A DNA stretch of 32,202 bases from Pseudomonadales bacterium. Lineage in GTDB: Bacteria; Pseudomonadota; Gammaproteobacteria; Pseudomonadales; Azotimanducaceae. A program made the position numbers and the translations under genes. The stretch spans positions 1 through 32,202 of the forward strand of contig SKUB01000235.1 in NCBI GenBank assembly GCA_007122315.1, written 5' to 3'. Position 1 is the stretch's first letter, and every line of letters begins with the position of its first letter. The notes beneath the pieces are model-generated. The model did no database searches, was not told the DNA's origin, and saw only the letters and a program-made list of their open reading frames with translations. Shown here in pieces: positions 24,824-32,202 of this stretch.

Positions 24824-25068
24824 GGCAGTTTCCATCGACTGTGCCGAGGCAGGTTAAACTGCGCCCGAAGCGCGGGCAAGACCGCCGTTTCTGGTCTATG
24901 AGCGCAAGCGAAAATCCAAAGCTGACGCTTACTTATGGCATGACTTTCAACGCTGTGCTACAAGAATTGGGGTGGCCGCCGACGTCTTTCGCACAGGCGC
25001 AGGCTGGCAGCATTGACATGACCCCGGCGGCTCACGGTCGCCATGTGGATAACCAGGACGGGAGCGGG

Positions 25069-25464
25069 ATGGCTGACGACACGCGCAGCGTGAGGGTCAT
25101 GGTGATCGACGATTCGAAGACCATCCGGCGCACGGCGGAAACGCTGCTGCAGAAGGAAGGCTTCGAGGTCATCACGGCGACGGACGGTTTCGATGCCTTG
25201 GCCAAGATTGCCGACACCAAGCCTTCGATCATCTTCGTGGACATCATGATGCCGCGCCTCGACGGCTACCAGACCTGTGCACTGATCAAGAACAACCAAG
25301 CCTTCAAGTCGACTCCGGTGGTGATGCTCTCGTCCAAGGACGGCTTGTTCGACAAGGCCAAGGGCCGGATCGTCGGCTCGGATCAATACCTCACCAAGCC
25401 GTTCAGTCGCGATGAACTGCTCGGTGCCATCCGCCAGCTCGTACCCGAAGCGGCGGGTTCTTGA
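25069..25464 (+). CDS. pilG: Twitching motility response regulator PilG
   Basis: PilG is a single-domain CheY-like receiver that, phosphorylated by ChpA, favours pilus extension and cAMP production in Pseudomonas. The 131-aa product shows VMVIDDSKTIRRTAETLL with the acidic pair, the phospho-acceptor Asp in IIFVDIMMPRLDGYQ, the Thr/Ser position in VVMLSSKDG and the Lys in YLTKPFS. It is nearly identical to PilG of Pseudomonas in the central part. The start at 25069 is followed by MADDTRSVRV; the frame is open upstream to the gshB side, without homology. No clear sigma70 promoter was found in the gap of 245 bp from gshB. It is the first gene of the Pil-Chp unit. Confidence 0.96.
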   Translation: MADDTRSVRVMVIDDSKTIRRTAETLLQKEGFEVITATDGFDALAKIADTKPSIIFVDIMMPRLDGYQTCALIKNNQAFKSTPVVMLSSKDGLFDKAKGRIVGSDQYLTKPFSRDELLGAIRQLVPEAAGS

Positions 25465-25550
25465 AGATCCTGGCGACCGGGATCGGTCGTCGCTGGACAG
25501 CCGGCGGGCCCGAGTCCGCCGCGAGTATGGGACGGGAGCCCCCAACGCAC

Positions 25551-25916
25551 ATGGCCAGAATTCTGATCGTCGATGACTCGGCCACCGAACTGCGGCAGCT
25601 CGCCCAGATGCTGGAGCGCCATGGCCATCACGTGCTGGCGGCGTCCACGGGCAGGGAAGGTGTCTCACTGGCCAACTCCGAACAGCCGGACCTGGTGCTG
25701 ATGGATGTGGTGATGCCGGAAGTGAACGGTTTTCAGGCCACGCGCCAGATCGCCCGGGAGGAGCACACCTCGCACATCCCGGTGATCATCGTCAGCGCCA
25801 AGGACCAGGCAGCGGACCGGGTCTGGGGCGAGCGCCAGGGGGCGAAGGGTTACCTCACCAAGCCGGTGAAGGAGGGCGATCTCATGGCCGCCGTGAACCA
25901 GATTCTGGGAAGCTGA
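25551..25916 (+). CDS. pilH: Twitching motility response regulator PilH
   Basis: PilH is the second CheY-like receiver of the Pil-Chp system and is linked to retraction and signal termination. The 121-aa product begins MARILIVDDSATELRQLAQML and has the phospho-Asp in LVLMDVVMPEVNGFQ, VIIVSAKDQ, and YLTKPVKEG. The RVWGERQGAK segment is typical of PilH. An in-frame ATG at 25527 would add eight residues; 25551 matches the family start, though the nearest GGGAG is 12 bases away. It lies 86 bp after pilG and four bases before pilI. Length is exactly that of Pseudomonas PilH. Confidence 0.95.
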   Translation: MARILIVDDSATELRQLAQMLERHGHHVLAASTGREGVSLANSEQPDLVLMDVVMPEVNGFQATRQIAREEHTSHIPVIIVSAKDQAADRVWGERQGAKGYLTKPVKEGDLMAAVNQILGS

Positions 25917-25919
25917 GCC

Positions 25920-26495
25920 GTGTCCTCCCTGGATGTCCGGGCAACCGGCGGCGCCACGGCCAACGAGGCCATGGCGCTGCTGCGTGGTCTTGCCCGCGCC
26001 GCCACGGCCTGCGCGCTGCCGCTGCCTGCCCGGCAGGAAACGGTGGAACCTTGGCGTGGCCTCGGTTTCAACGTCGGCAGCAACCGCCTCGTGTCTGAGC
26101 TCGGCCAGGTGCTGGAGGTGGTGGCGCCGCCGCGGCTGACGCCCATTCCAGGTGTGCGGCCCTGGGTGCTCGGAGTCGCCAATCTGCGTGGCCGGCTGCT
26201 GCCGGTGATCGATCTTTGCGGTTACGTCGGACTCGAGAATACCGCCCCACGGCCGCAGTGGCGGGTGCTGGTCGTTGAGGATGGTGAGCTCTACTGCGGC
26301 CTCCTCGTGGAGCAGTCCTTCGGGATGATGCAGTTCGAGCCGCAGGAAGCAGAAGAACCCGAAGAGGCGTCGCTGGATCCGAGCATCGCACGTTTCGTGC
26401 GCGGCGGGTTCCGGCAGAGCGCCAGGCCATGGCGGGTGATCGACGTGCGGGCCCTGGTCCGCGAGCCGGCCTTTTTTGACGTGGCGGCGATCTGA
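25920..26495 (+). CDS. pilI: CheW-like adaptor PilI
   Basis: PilI couples the receptor PilJ to the kinase ChpA. The 191-aa product starts at GTG 25920, three bases after the pilH stop. A CheW fold occupies about residues 50-185: GLGFNVGSNRLVSELGQVLEVV at its start, LTPIPGVRPWVLGVANLRGRLLPVIDLCGYV in the middle, and ARPWRVIDVRALVREPAF at the end. The N-terminal region of about 45 residues is Ala-rich. An acidic stretch EPQEAEEPEEAS breaks the domain near residue 145. pilJ follows after 33 bp. Length is close to Pseudomonas PilI (178 aa). Confidence 0.94.
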   Translation: MSSLDVRATGGATANEAMALLRGLARAATACALPLPARQETVEPWRGLGFNVGSNRLVSELGQVLEVVAPPRLTPIPGVRPWVLGVANLRGRLLPVIDLCGYVGLENTAPRPQWRVLVVEDGELYCGLLVEQSFGMMQFEPQEAEEPEEASLDPSIARFVRGGFRQSARPWRVIDVRALVREPAFFDVAAI

Positions 26496-26528
26496 AGATC
26501 GCCGCAAGCAAGCACTGGAGCGGCAGAC

Positions 26529-27860
26529 ATGACACAGAGAAGGAGCCACAGGCTGCAGCGGGGCAGCGTGGTGTTGCCGACCCTGCTGGTGGTGTTCATC
26601 ACCGCCACGGCGGCCGCGCTGGGCTGGGCGTTCTACGTCCAGGGCTCCCTGCTGACCAATCCCGGCCTGCTGATTGCGATGCTCGGCATGTTGCTGGTGG
26701 TCGTGGTCGCCTGGATGATCATCCGCGACGCCCAGCGCCGCCTGAACGTGCAGGCGCGACAGAACGCCCAGAACCAGGAAGCGATCCTGCAGCTGCTCGA
26801 TGAGCTGGCGGATCTTGCGGACGGCGACCTCAGGGTGCACGCCTCCGTTACCGAGAACTTCACCGGCGCCATCGCCGACTCCATCAACTTTGCCATCGAC
26901 CAGATGCGCGGCCTGGTGGCCAACATCAATCGACTGTCGGTGCAGGTGGCAGCGGCGGCGGACGAAACCCAGGCCACCGCCCGCAGCTTGGCCAGTGCGG
27001 CGGACAATCAGGCCAAGGAGATCGACGCGGCCACCGATGCGGTCAACGACATGGCCACCTCCATCGACGAGGTGTCCACCAACGCCGCGGAGTCGGCCAC
27101 GGTGGCCGAGCGTGCGGTGGAAATCGCAGGCAAAGGCGGCGTGGTCGTGCGCAACACCATCGGCGGCATGGACCGCATCCGCGGTCAGATCCAGGAGACA
27201 TCGAAGCGCATCAAGCGTCTCGGCGAAAGCTCCCAGGAAATCGGCGACATCGTCTCGCTGATCAACGACATTGCCGATCAGACCAACATCCTGTCCCTGA
27301 ACGCAGCGATCCAGGCCTCCATGGCTGGCGACGCGGGCCGCGGCTTCGCGGTGGTGGCGGACGAGGTGCAACGGCTTGCTGAGCGGGCTTCCGCCGCCAC
27401 CAAGCAGATCGCCGCGCTGGTCAAGGCGATCCAGACCGACACCAACGAGGCGGTGATCTCCATGGAGCAGACCACCACGGAAGTGGTGGAAGGGGCTCGT
27501 CTGGCCCAGGATGCCGGGGTCGCGCTGGAGGAGATCGAAGGCGTCTCGCAGAGCCTGGCGGAGCTGATTCAGAACATTTCCAACACGGCGCGGCAGCAGG
27601 CGGCGACGGCAGGGCAGATCTCCAACACGATGAGCGTCATTCAGGAGATTACCTCCACCACGTCGAAGAGCTCCGAGGCCACCGCCGCATCCATCGGCGA
27701 ACTGGCCACCATGGCGTCCCAGATGCGACGCTCGGTGGAGGGCTTCAAGCTGCCCGAGCGGCAGCCCAGCCTGGGCGTCGAGCTGCCGATCGCGCCGCGT
27801 CCGGCTGATGAGGCCCAGAAGCGCCAGACCCGGCTCGCGAGCGCAGCGGCGGGCGGCTGA
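26529..27860 (+). CDS. pilJ: Methyl-accepting chemotaxis protein PilJ, lacking a periplasmic sensor domain
   Basis: PilJ is the membrane receptor of the Pil-Chp system. The 443-aa product has TM1 at residues 14-37 and TM2 at 47-65, with only about nine residues between them. A HAMP-like segment follows (DLADGDLRVHASVTENFTG), then a long cytoplasmic MCP coiled coil with the conserved tip LINDIADQTNILSLNAAIQA and GRGFAVVADEVQRLAERA. Pseudomonas PilJ is about 680 aa because of a periplasmic module of some 260 residues; that module is missing here. No frameshift or stop is seen, and the gaps to pilI (33 bp) and chpA (39 bp) hold nothing. Position between pilI and chpA makes the identity firm. The C-terminus ends in a short low-complexity tail (SAAAGG). 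Confidence 0.93.
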   Translation: MTQRRSHRLQRGSVVLPTLLVVFITATAAALGWAFYVQGSLLTNPGLLIAMLGMLLVVVVAWMIIRDAQRRLNVQARQNAQNQEAILQLLDELADLADGDLRVHASVTENFTGAIADSINFAIDQMRGLVANINRLSVQVAAAADETQATARSLASAADNQAKEIDAATDAVNDMATSIDEVSTNAAESATVAERAVEIAGKGGVVVRNTIGGMDRIRGQIQETSKRIKRLGESSQEIGDIVSLINDIADQTNILSLNAAIQASMAGDAGRGFAVVADEVQRLAERASAATKQIAALVKAIQTDTNEAVISMEQTTTEVVEGARLAQDAGVALEEIEGVSQSLAELIQNISNTARQQAATAGQISNTMSVIQEITSTTSKSSEATAASIGELATMASQMRRSVEGFKLPERQPSLGVELPIAPRPADEAQKRQTRLASAAAGG

Positions 27861-27876
27861 GTGAGGATGAGATTTC

Positions 27877-27903
27877 ATGGACCAGGGCTGGCATGAGCCA
27901 TGA
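27877..27903 (+). other. Possible 8-codon leader ORF overlapping the chpA start
   Basis: ATG 27877 begins MDQGWHEP and stops at TGA 27901-27903, overlapping the chpA ATG as ATGA. A TGAGGA (27862-27867) sits nine bases upstream of this ATG, whereas the chpA ATG itself has only a weak AGGG 12 bases away. Translation of the short frame could deliver ribosomes to chpA. This is inference from spacing only. Confidence 0.25.
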
Positions 27904-30900
27904 GTGATGCGCGCGGTTTCATGGCCCTGGACTGGGTCAGAGACGAGCTCGACGGCACCCTGAAGCAGGCTCAGGCGTCTCTCGAGGCGCTGGAGTCGGG
28001 GAACGATGCCACCGATGCGCGGGAGTGTCTGAGCCGTCTGCATCAGGTCCACGGCACCCTGCAGATGGTGGAGCTTCCCGGCGCCGCCCGCTTCGCCGCG
28101 GAACTCGAAGCGCTGGCGCAGGCCCTGATGGACGGCACCCTCGAGGATGTCGCCGCAGCCCAGGAGGCCCTCATGGAGGGCATCCTGCAGATTTCGACCC
28201 ACCTCGACCGGGTGCAGCGCGGCGGTTCGGACGAACTCGGCCCTTTCCGCTCGCTGATCAACCGCATGCGCGCCGCCCGCGGCGCCGAGCCGGAAGAGGT
28301 CGCATCGGGGTCGGCCGCGGACGGACGTGCGATCGCCGCCTTTCGGGAAGCGAACGGCGCCGAGAGCGCACGCGTCCTGCGCCTGAAATTCCAGCGCGCC
28401 ATGCTGGCGCTGCTGCGCCGGACCCAGCCGCCGGAGCGGCTCTGGCCCTATTTCGATCGCCTGTTCACCAAGCTCGAAGCCATCACGCCGCCGTCACATC
28501 TGGCCCGTCTGTGGGGGCTTGCCGCAGGTGCCATGGAGCGACAGCGCGCGGCGGGAACCGTCGACGCCGCCCCGCTGCTGCCCATGCTGCGGGGCCTCGA
28601 CGCCGCCCTGCGCCGGCTCTCCGAGAGCCCGGAGCAGAGCCTGGGGCAACCGCCACCCGAGGCCCTGGTAAGCGGCCTCGGTGCGCTGTTCGAACCGCCC
28701 TGGGAGTCGGACACCGCGCGCATCATCGCGCTGCGGCGGCAGTGGGCGTCTGCAAACAGTGGGGACGATTTCGCCATTGGTGCCGATGACGCCACCATCG
28801 CTACCGTGGCGGCCGCGTTGCACGAGGAACTCGCTGGCATTCGCGATCAGCTCGACCTTTTCGCCCGGGGCAGCGTCAATGACACAGCCGCCCTCGGTGA
28901 ACTGGCTGACGTGCTGCAGCGGGTGGCCGGTACCCTGTCGGTGGTCGGCCTGGACGACCTGCGCATTCGCATCAGCGACCAGATCGAGGGTGTGGAGGCG
29001 CTCGCGCGCGGAGAGCCGCTGAACGACGATACGGTCATGGACGTGGCCAGCGCCGTGCTGGAGGTGGACGGCCGGTTGATGGCCCTGGCCGGAATCGACA
29101 GCGAAGAGGGCGAACACATCCCGGGTTCCCTGTCCGATGCCCACGCCGCCGTGCTGCGGGAAGTTCGCGGCTCCCTGGACGGCGTCAAGCAGTCCATCGT
29201 CGACTTCATCACCTCGGATTGGGAGCACGCCCACCTCAGTCCCATCGCCGGCACCCTGGGTGCGGTGCGCAGCGTCCTGGGGATCATCCCTCTGGAGCGC
29301 GCCAGCGACCTGGTGGAGTGCTGCCGTCTGTATCTGCAGAACGACATTCTGGCGGAGCAGCGGGTGCCCGAGTGGCAGCGGCTCGACACCCTGGCCGACG
29401 CGATCACGAGCATCGACTATTACCTCGAACGCATGCTGGACGACCGCTCCGTTCCGGACCCACGGCTGCTCGACATTGCCGAGGAGAGCGTTCGCGATCT
29501 CGGGTACCCCTCATCCGCTCTCGCCGGGCGCACAACGGCTCCGCCTGCTGCACGCCGTGACGACGACAGCGAAGAGCCTGGGGGCGACGATGATGGCGGC
29601 GGCCACGACGGGGGTGGCGGCGGGGGCGCCGGGCCAGGCTCCGGGGAGCTGGCGACTGCCGATGCCGAACAGAATCCGGACCTGAATCCGGATCCGCGGG
29701 ACGCAGCCGCCGATGGAGGCTGGCAGCAACCAGAACGGCTTCGCAGCGAGGCAGACGATGAAGCGCTGAGCCTGCAGGCGTCGGGAACGACCTTCGATGC
29801 CGCGCCGGCATGGCAGAACGAGTCTGAGCCGTCGGCCTCTGGGAGCCTCGACTTCGACATGGCGCAGGACGCGACGCCTGCCGATACGCGCTCGCCCTGG
29901 TCGGCTGCCGCGGAGGGCGAGTTCGCGCAGCAGGATTCGACCACATCCCTGGCCTTCGAACTGCATGAAGACGACTCGGATGCGACGCTGGGTGGTCCGG
30001 GCCTGGTCGAGGATCCGGTGTCCGCCGAGCTTCAGGATTGGGATGCCCCAGCGGGTAGCCGCGATCATGCCGAGGAGGCATTCGATCTCAGTGCTGCCGA
30101 AAGCCCTGCCGATACGAGGCCGCAATCCGGATCGGCCCGCGACTGGGATGAGCCCTCGGCGCTGACTGGCCCGACGGAGCCGTCGTTCGACCTCAGCGCA
30201 GATCCGGATGCGGAATCCGCAGGGGCCACGATCTCAGCCGCACCGGACACAGGCGTAGCAAGCCGCACTGACGACGTCGCCGCGACCGGCACCGATGCGC
30301 CTGATGGCGACGATGAACAGCCTCTGGTGGACCAGGACATTATCGAGGTGTTCCTGGAAGAGATCAGTGAGGTTCTCGCGCAGCTGGATGCCCGCCTGCC
30401 GGAGCTGCTGGCGAATCCGAGCGACAGCGATGCGCTTGCCGAGGTCCGGCGTGCCTTCCATACGCTCAAGGGCAGTGGCCGCATGGTGGGTGCGGCGCTT
30501 CTCGGCGAGCTGGCATGGTCCGTTGAGAACATGCTCAACCGGGTGATCGACGGCACCATTGCCGCCAGCGTCCCCGTACTCGAATTGATCCAGAACGCCC
30601 GTGCGTCCGTGCCGCCGCTGCAGCAGGCGTTCGCTGAGCGTCGGAACCCGGACGTGGACGTCCAGCGGCTGATGGAGAACGCGGACATTCTGGCGTCCGG
30701 CGGAACGGCCGAGGATCTGCAGGATGGTGACTCCGCCGACGATGACTGGGATGACGACGAGGCGCCGATCACTGCGGACGACGATTTCCTGCTCGATACC
30801 GCCAGCGACGACGCCCCGCCCGTGCCTCGGTCCATGGCGGAGTCCACCTCCGCGCCGGAACCGGAATTGCTCGAAATCTTCGATCAGGAAGCCGGCGAGC

Positions 30901-32202
30901 ATCTGACGACGCTGCGCGATTACCTGGCGGAAGGCATGCGCAACGGCTATGCGCCACCTCTTGCCGACAGCATCAGGCGGGCGCTGCATACGCTGAAAGG
31001 CAGCGCCGCCATGGCCGAGCTGCCCGGGCTCGCTGACCTTGCGCAGCGGCTCGAAGGCATCGTGCGTGGCTACCTGGAAATCCACCGTGAAGCGGACGCG
31101 TCCCTGATGAGCGTCCTCGAACTCGGCGTCGAACGAATCGAAGCGATTCGCGAGCAACTGCAGCAGCTTGGCAGCGAGCCCGTGTTCGCGGACGCCGACG
31201 CCGCGTTTGGCGATGCGGCCGATTCGCTGGCGCAGGAACTCGATCAGGCGCTTGCCGCCCGCGAGCGCGCCGGCGTCACCCTCACCGAGGTGTTCCACGC
31301 CGACGGGATCGACACGGTGGTGGAAGGGGCCCGCGTGCTCGACGACCTGGCCGCTGGGCAGGCGTCACCGCAGGCCCTCGAGGAACTGGCCGCCGAACTC
31401 GTCGCGCTCGGCAGTCGGGCCGAGGGCGCGGGTGAAACCGCCATCGTTGCGCTGGCTACGGCCTACGCCGCTGCGCTGCGTGGCGTCGGCGAGAAGCCTG
31501 ACGCCCATGTGATGGCTCAGTTGCGGAGCGGACACGACGAGCTGATGAATCGGCTCGATGCCCTGGCCGCGGGTCTCGAAGTGGTCGCCGCCGACGACGT
31601 CGTTGCGGCGTTGCAGGCTTTGCCCCTGAATGACGCTGCAGGGTCGGTTGAAGCTGGCGACGAAGGTCCCGGTCTCGAGGAGCCTGATGCTTTCGCTGCG
31701 GAGGGGTTCAGCAACGACACCGCCTCCGCTGCGCCGCCGGCAGATGATGACCTCGCGTCCCTGGACCTGGACCCGGACATGCTCGAGATCTTCTTCGAGG
31801 AGACTGACGAGCTGCTGCACGACATCGAAGGGAGTCTCGCCGACTGGCCGTCGCCTGCTGCACGCGACGGGGTGATGCGAGCCCTGCACACCCTCAAGGG
31901 TGGTGCGCGGATGGCAGGCCTCGTCGGCCTGGGCAGCCGCGTCCACGAGCTCGAGAGTTGGCTGGAGACCACCGCGGACGCGGATCCGGACGTCAAGGGA
32001 ACCTTGCAGGAGTCCGTCGACGAACTTGTCGAGCGCGTAGCGGGGTTGCGCCGGGGCGATGCCGAGCCGGCCAGCGCTGCGCTGTCCCCGACTGGAAACG
32101 AGGTGAGTGTCGACAGCGTTGCGCCGCTGGATGTCGCCGAGCCTTCGGAGTCCGATTTCGATCTCGGCGATCTCGGCGATCTCGGCGATCTCGGCGATCT
32201 CG
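27900..32202 (+). CDS. chpA: Chemosensory hybrid histidine kinase ChpA (PilL), N-terminal part
   Basis: ChpA is the CheA-type kinase of the Pil-Chp system, phosphorylating PilG and PilH. About 1,434 residues are visible and the frame runs off the window, so the kinase, CheW and receiver domains are missing. Histidine phosphotransfer (Hpt) modules are readable: RLHQVHGTLQMVEL (His48), AFHTLKGSGRMVG (His854), ALHTLKGSAAMAE (His1030) and ALHTLKGGARMAG (His1330). A further Hpt-like repeat has Gln at residue 340 in place of His. Between residues about 545 and 815 lies a low-complexity acidic linker including a Gly/Asp-rich run at 561-582. ATG 27900 is the first possible start after an in-frame stop at 27894. 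The visible end enters a DLG tandem repeat. pilK, between pilJ and chpA in Pseudomonas, is absent. Confidence 0.93.
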   Translation, partial: MSDARGFMALDWVRDELDGTLKQAQASLEALESGNDATDARECLSRLHQVHGTLQMVELPGAARFAAELEALAQALMDGTLEDVAAAQEALMEGILQISTHLDRVQRGGSDELGPFRSLINRMRAARGAEPEEVASGSAADGRAIAAFREANGAESARVLRLKFQRAMLALLRRTQPPERLWPYFDRLFTKLEAITPPSHLARLWGLAAGAMERQRAAGTVDAAPLLPMLRGLDAALRRLSESPEQSLGQPPPEALVSGLGALFEPPWESDTARIIALRRQWASANSGDDFAIGADDATIATVAAALHEELAGIRDQLDLFARGSVNDTAALGELADVLQRVAGTLSVVGLDDLRIRISDQIEGVEALARGEPLNDDTVMDVASAVLEVDGRLMALAGIDSEEGEHIPGSLSDAHAAVLREVRGSLDGVKQSIVDFITSDWEHAHLSPIAGTLGAVRSVLGIIPLERASDLVECCRLYLQNDILAEQRVPEWQRLDTLADAITSIDYYLERMLDDRSVPDPRLLDIAEESVRDLGYPSSALAGRTTAPPAARRDDDSEEPGGDDDGGGHDGGGGGGAGPGSGELATADAEQNPDLNPDPRDAAADGGWQQPERLRSEADDEALSLQASGTTFDAAPAWQNESEPSASGSLDFDMAQDATPADTRSPWSAAAEGEFAQQDSTTSLAFELHEDDSDATLGGPGLVEDPVSAELQDWDAPAGSRDHAEEAFDLSAAESPADTRPQSGSARDWDEPSALTGPTEPSFDLSADPDAESAGATISAAPDTGVASRTDDVAATGTDAPDGDDEQPLVDQDIIEVFLEEISEVLAQLDARLPELLANPSDSDALAEVRRAFHTLKGSGRMVGAALLGELAWSVENMLNRVIDGTIAASVPVLELIQNARASVPPLQQAFAERRNPDVDVQRLMENADILASGGTAEDLQDGDSADDDWDDDEAPITADDDFLLDTASDDAPPVPRSMAESTSAPEPELLEIFDQEAGEHLTTLRDYLAEGMRNGYAPPLADSIRRALHTLKGSAAMAELPGLADLAQRLEGIVRGYLEIHREADASLMSVLELGVERIEAIREQLQQLGSEPVFADADAAFGDAADSLAQELDQALAARERAGVTLTEVFHADGIDTVVEGARVLDDLAAGQASPQALEELAAELVALGSRAEGAGETAIVALATAYAAALRGVGEKPDAHVMAQLRSGHDELMNRLDALAAGLEVVAADDVVAALQALPLNDAAGSVEAGDEGPGLEEPDAFAAEGFSNDTASAAPPADDDLASLDLDPDMLEIFFEETDELLHDIEGSLADWPSPAARDGVMRALHTLKGGARMAGLVGLGSRVHELESWLETTADADPDVKGTLQESVDELVERVAGLRRGDAEPASAALSPTGNEVSVDSVAPLDVAEPSESDFDLGDLGDLGDLGDL
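32160..32202 (+). repeat. 9-bp in-frame tandem repeat (Asp-Leu-Gly) within chpA, cut by the window end
   Basis: GATCTCGGC repeats perfectly four times (32160-32195), with seven bases of a fifth copy before the sequence ends. In frame it encodes Asp-Leu-Gly repeats starting at residue 1421. The true copy number is unknown. A unit of nine bases would change protein length without shifting the frame. Confidence 0.9.

Noticed and set aside
25013-25018. Perfect TTGACA upstream of pilG
   Set aside because: No acceptable -10 hexamer lies 16-18 bp downstream; the nearest candidate (GATAAC, 25048) is 29 bp away.

Overview
The window is about 32.2 kb of dense, high-GC chromosomal DNA (about two-thirds G+C by eye). 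Gene content and order point to a gammaproteobacterium. The stretches ftsY-ftsE-ftsX-rpoH, metX-metW-DUF4426-rdgB-hemW, yggS-proC-yggT, pilT-pilU, ruvX-yqgE-tonB-gshB and pilG-pilH-pilI-pilJ-chpA resemble the Pseudomonas arrangement, but several neighbours are missing. The sequence alone does not fix the genus. I would guess a free-living, twitching-motile lineage near Chromatiales/Ectothiorhodospiraceae or Xanthomonadales. I saw no rRNA or tRNA gene, insertion sequence, prophage or CRISPR array.

Layout. 1-2.1 kb (minus): the N-terminal part of a long, membrane-anchored AlgC-type phosphohexomutase, preceded by coaBC. The dut gene usually found between them is absent; four 15-bp tandem repeat units lie there instead. 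2.2-3.4 kb (plus): radC, then a good sigma70 promoter driving rpmB-rpmG. 3.5-5.5 kb (minus): a lone hydantoinase A/oxoprolinase-family protein. 5.7-6.9 kb (plus): mutM and a small secreted protein of unknown function. 6.9-8.1 kb (minus): coaD and rsmD. 8.2-13.0 kb (plus): ftsY-ftsE-ftsX, rpoH, a DUF423 membrane protein and trmB. The rpoH promoter overlaps a palindrome matching the HrcA operator CIRCE apart from one symmetric change per half-site.

13.2-19.6 kb (minus) holds two operons. metX-metW-DUF4426-rdgB-hemW are joined by stop/start overlaps and have their own promoter. yggS-proC-yggT lies upstream. 19.7-22.0 kb (plus): the pilus retraction ATPases pilT and pilU. 22.0-24.8 kb (minus): gshB-tonB-yqgE-ruvX, all overlapping. 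25.0 kb to the end (plus): the Chp/Pil chemosensory system that controls type IV pili (pilG, pilH, pilI, pilJ, chpA), with chpA running off the edge.

The genes fall into housekeeping (CoA synthesis, ribosome, DNA repair, methionine, proline and glutathione synthesis), envelope and heat-shock control (FtsEX, SRP receptor, sigma32) and surface motility (PilT/U, TonB, Pil-Chp). The points most worth a second look are the CIRCE-like operator on rpoH, a PilJ receptor with essentially no periplasmic sensor domain, absence of pilK, absence of dut, a cysteine-enriched C-terminus in GshB, and an in-frame 9-bp tandem repeat in chpA at the window edge.
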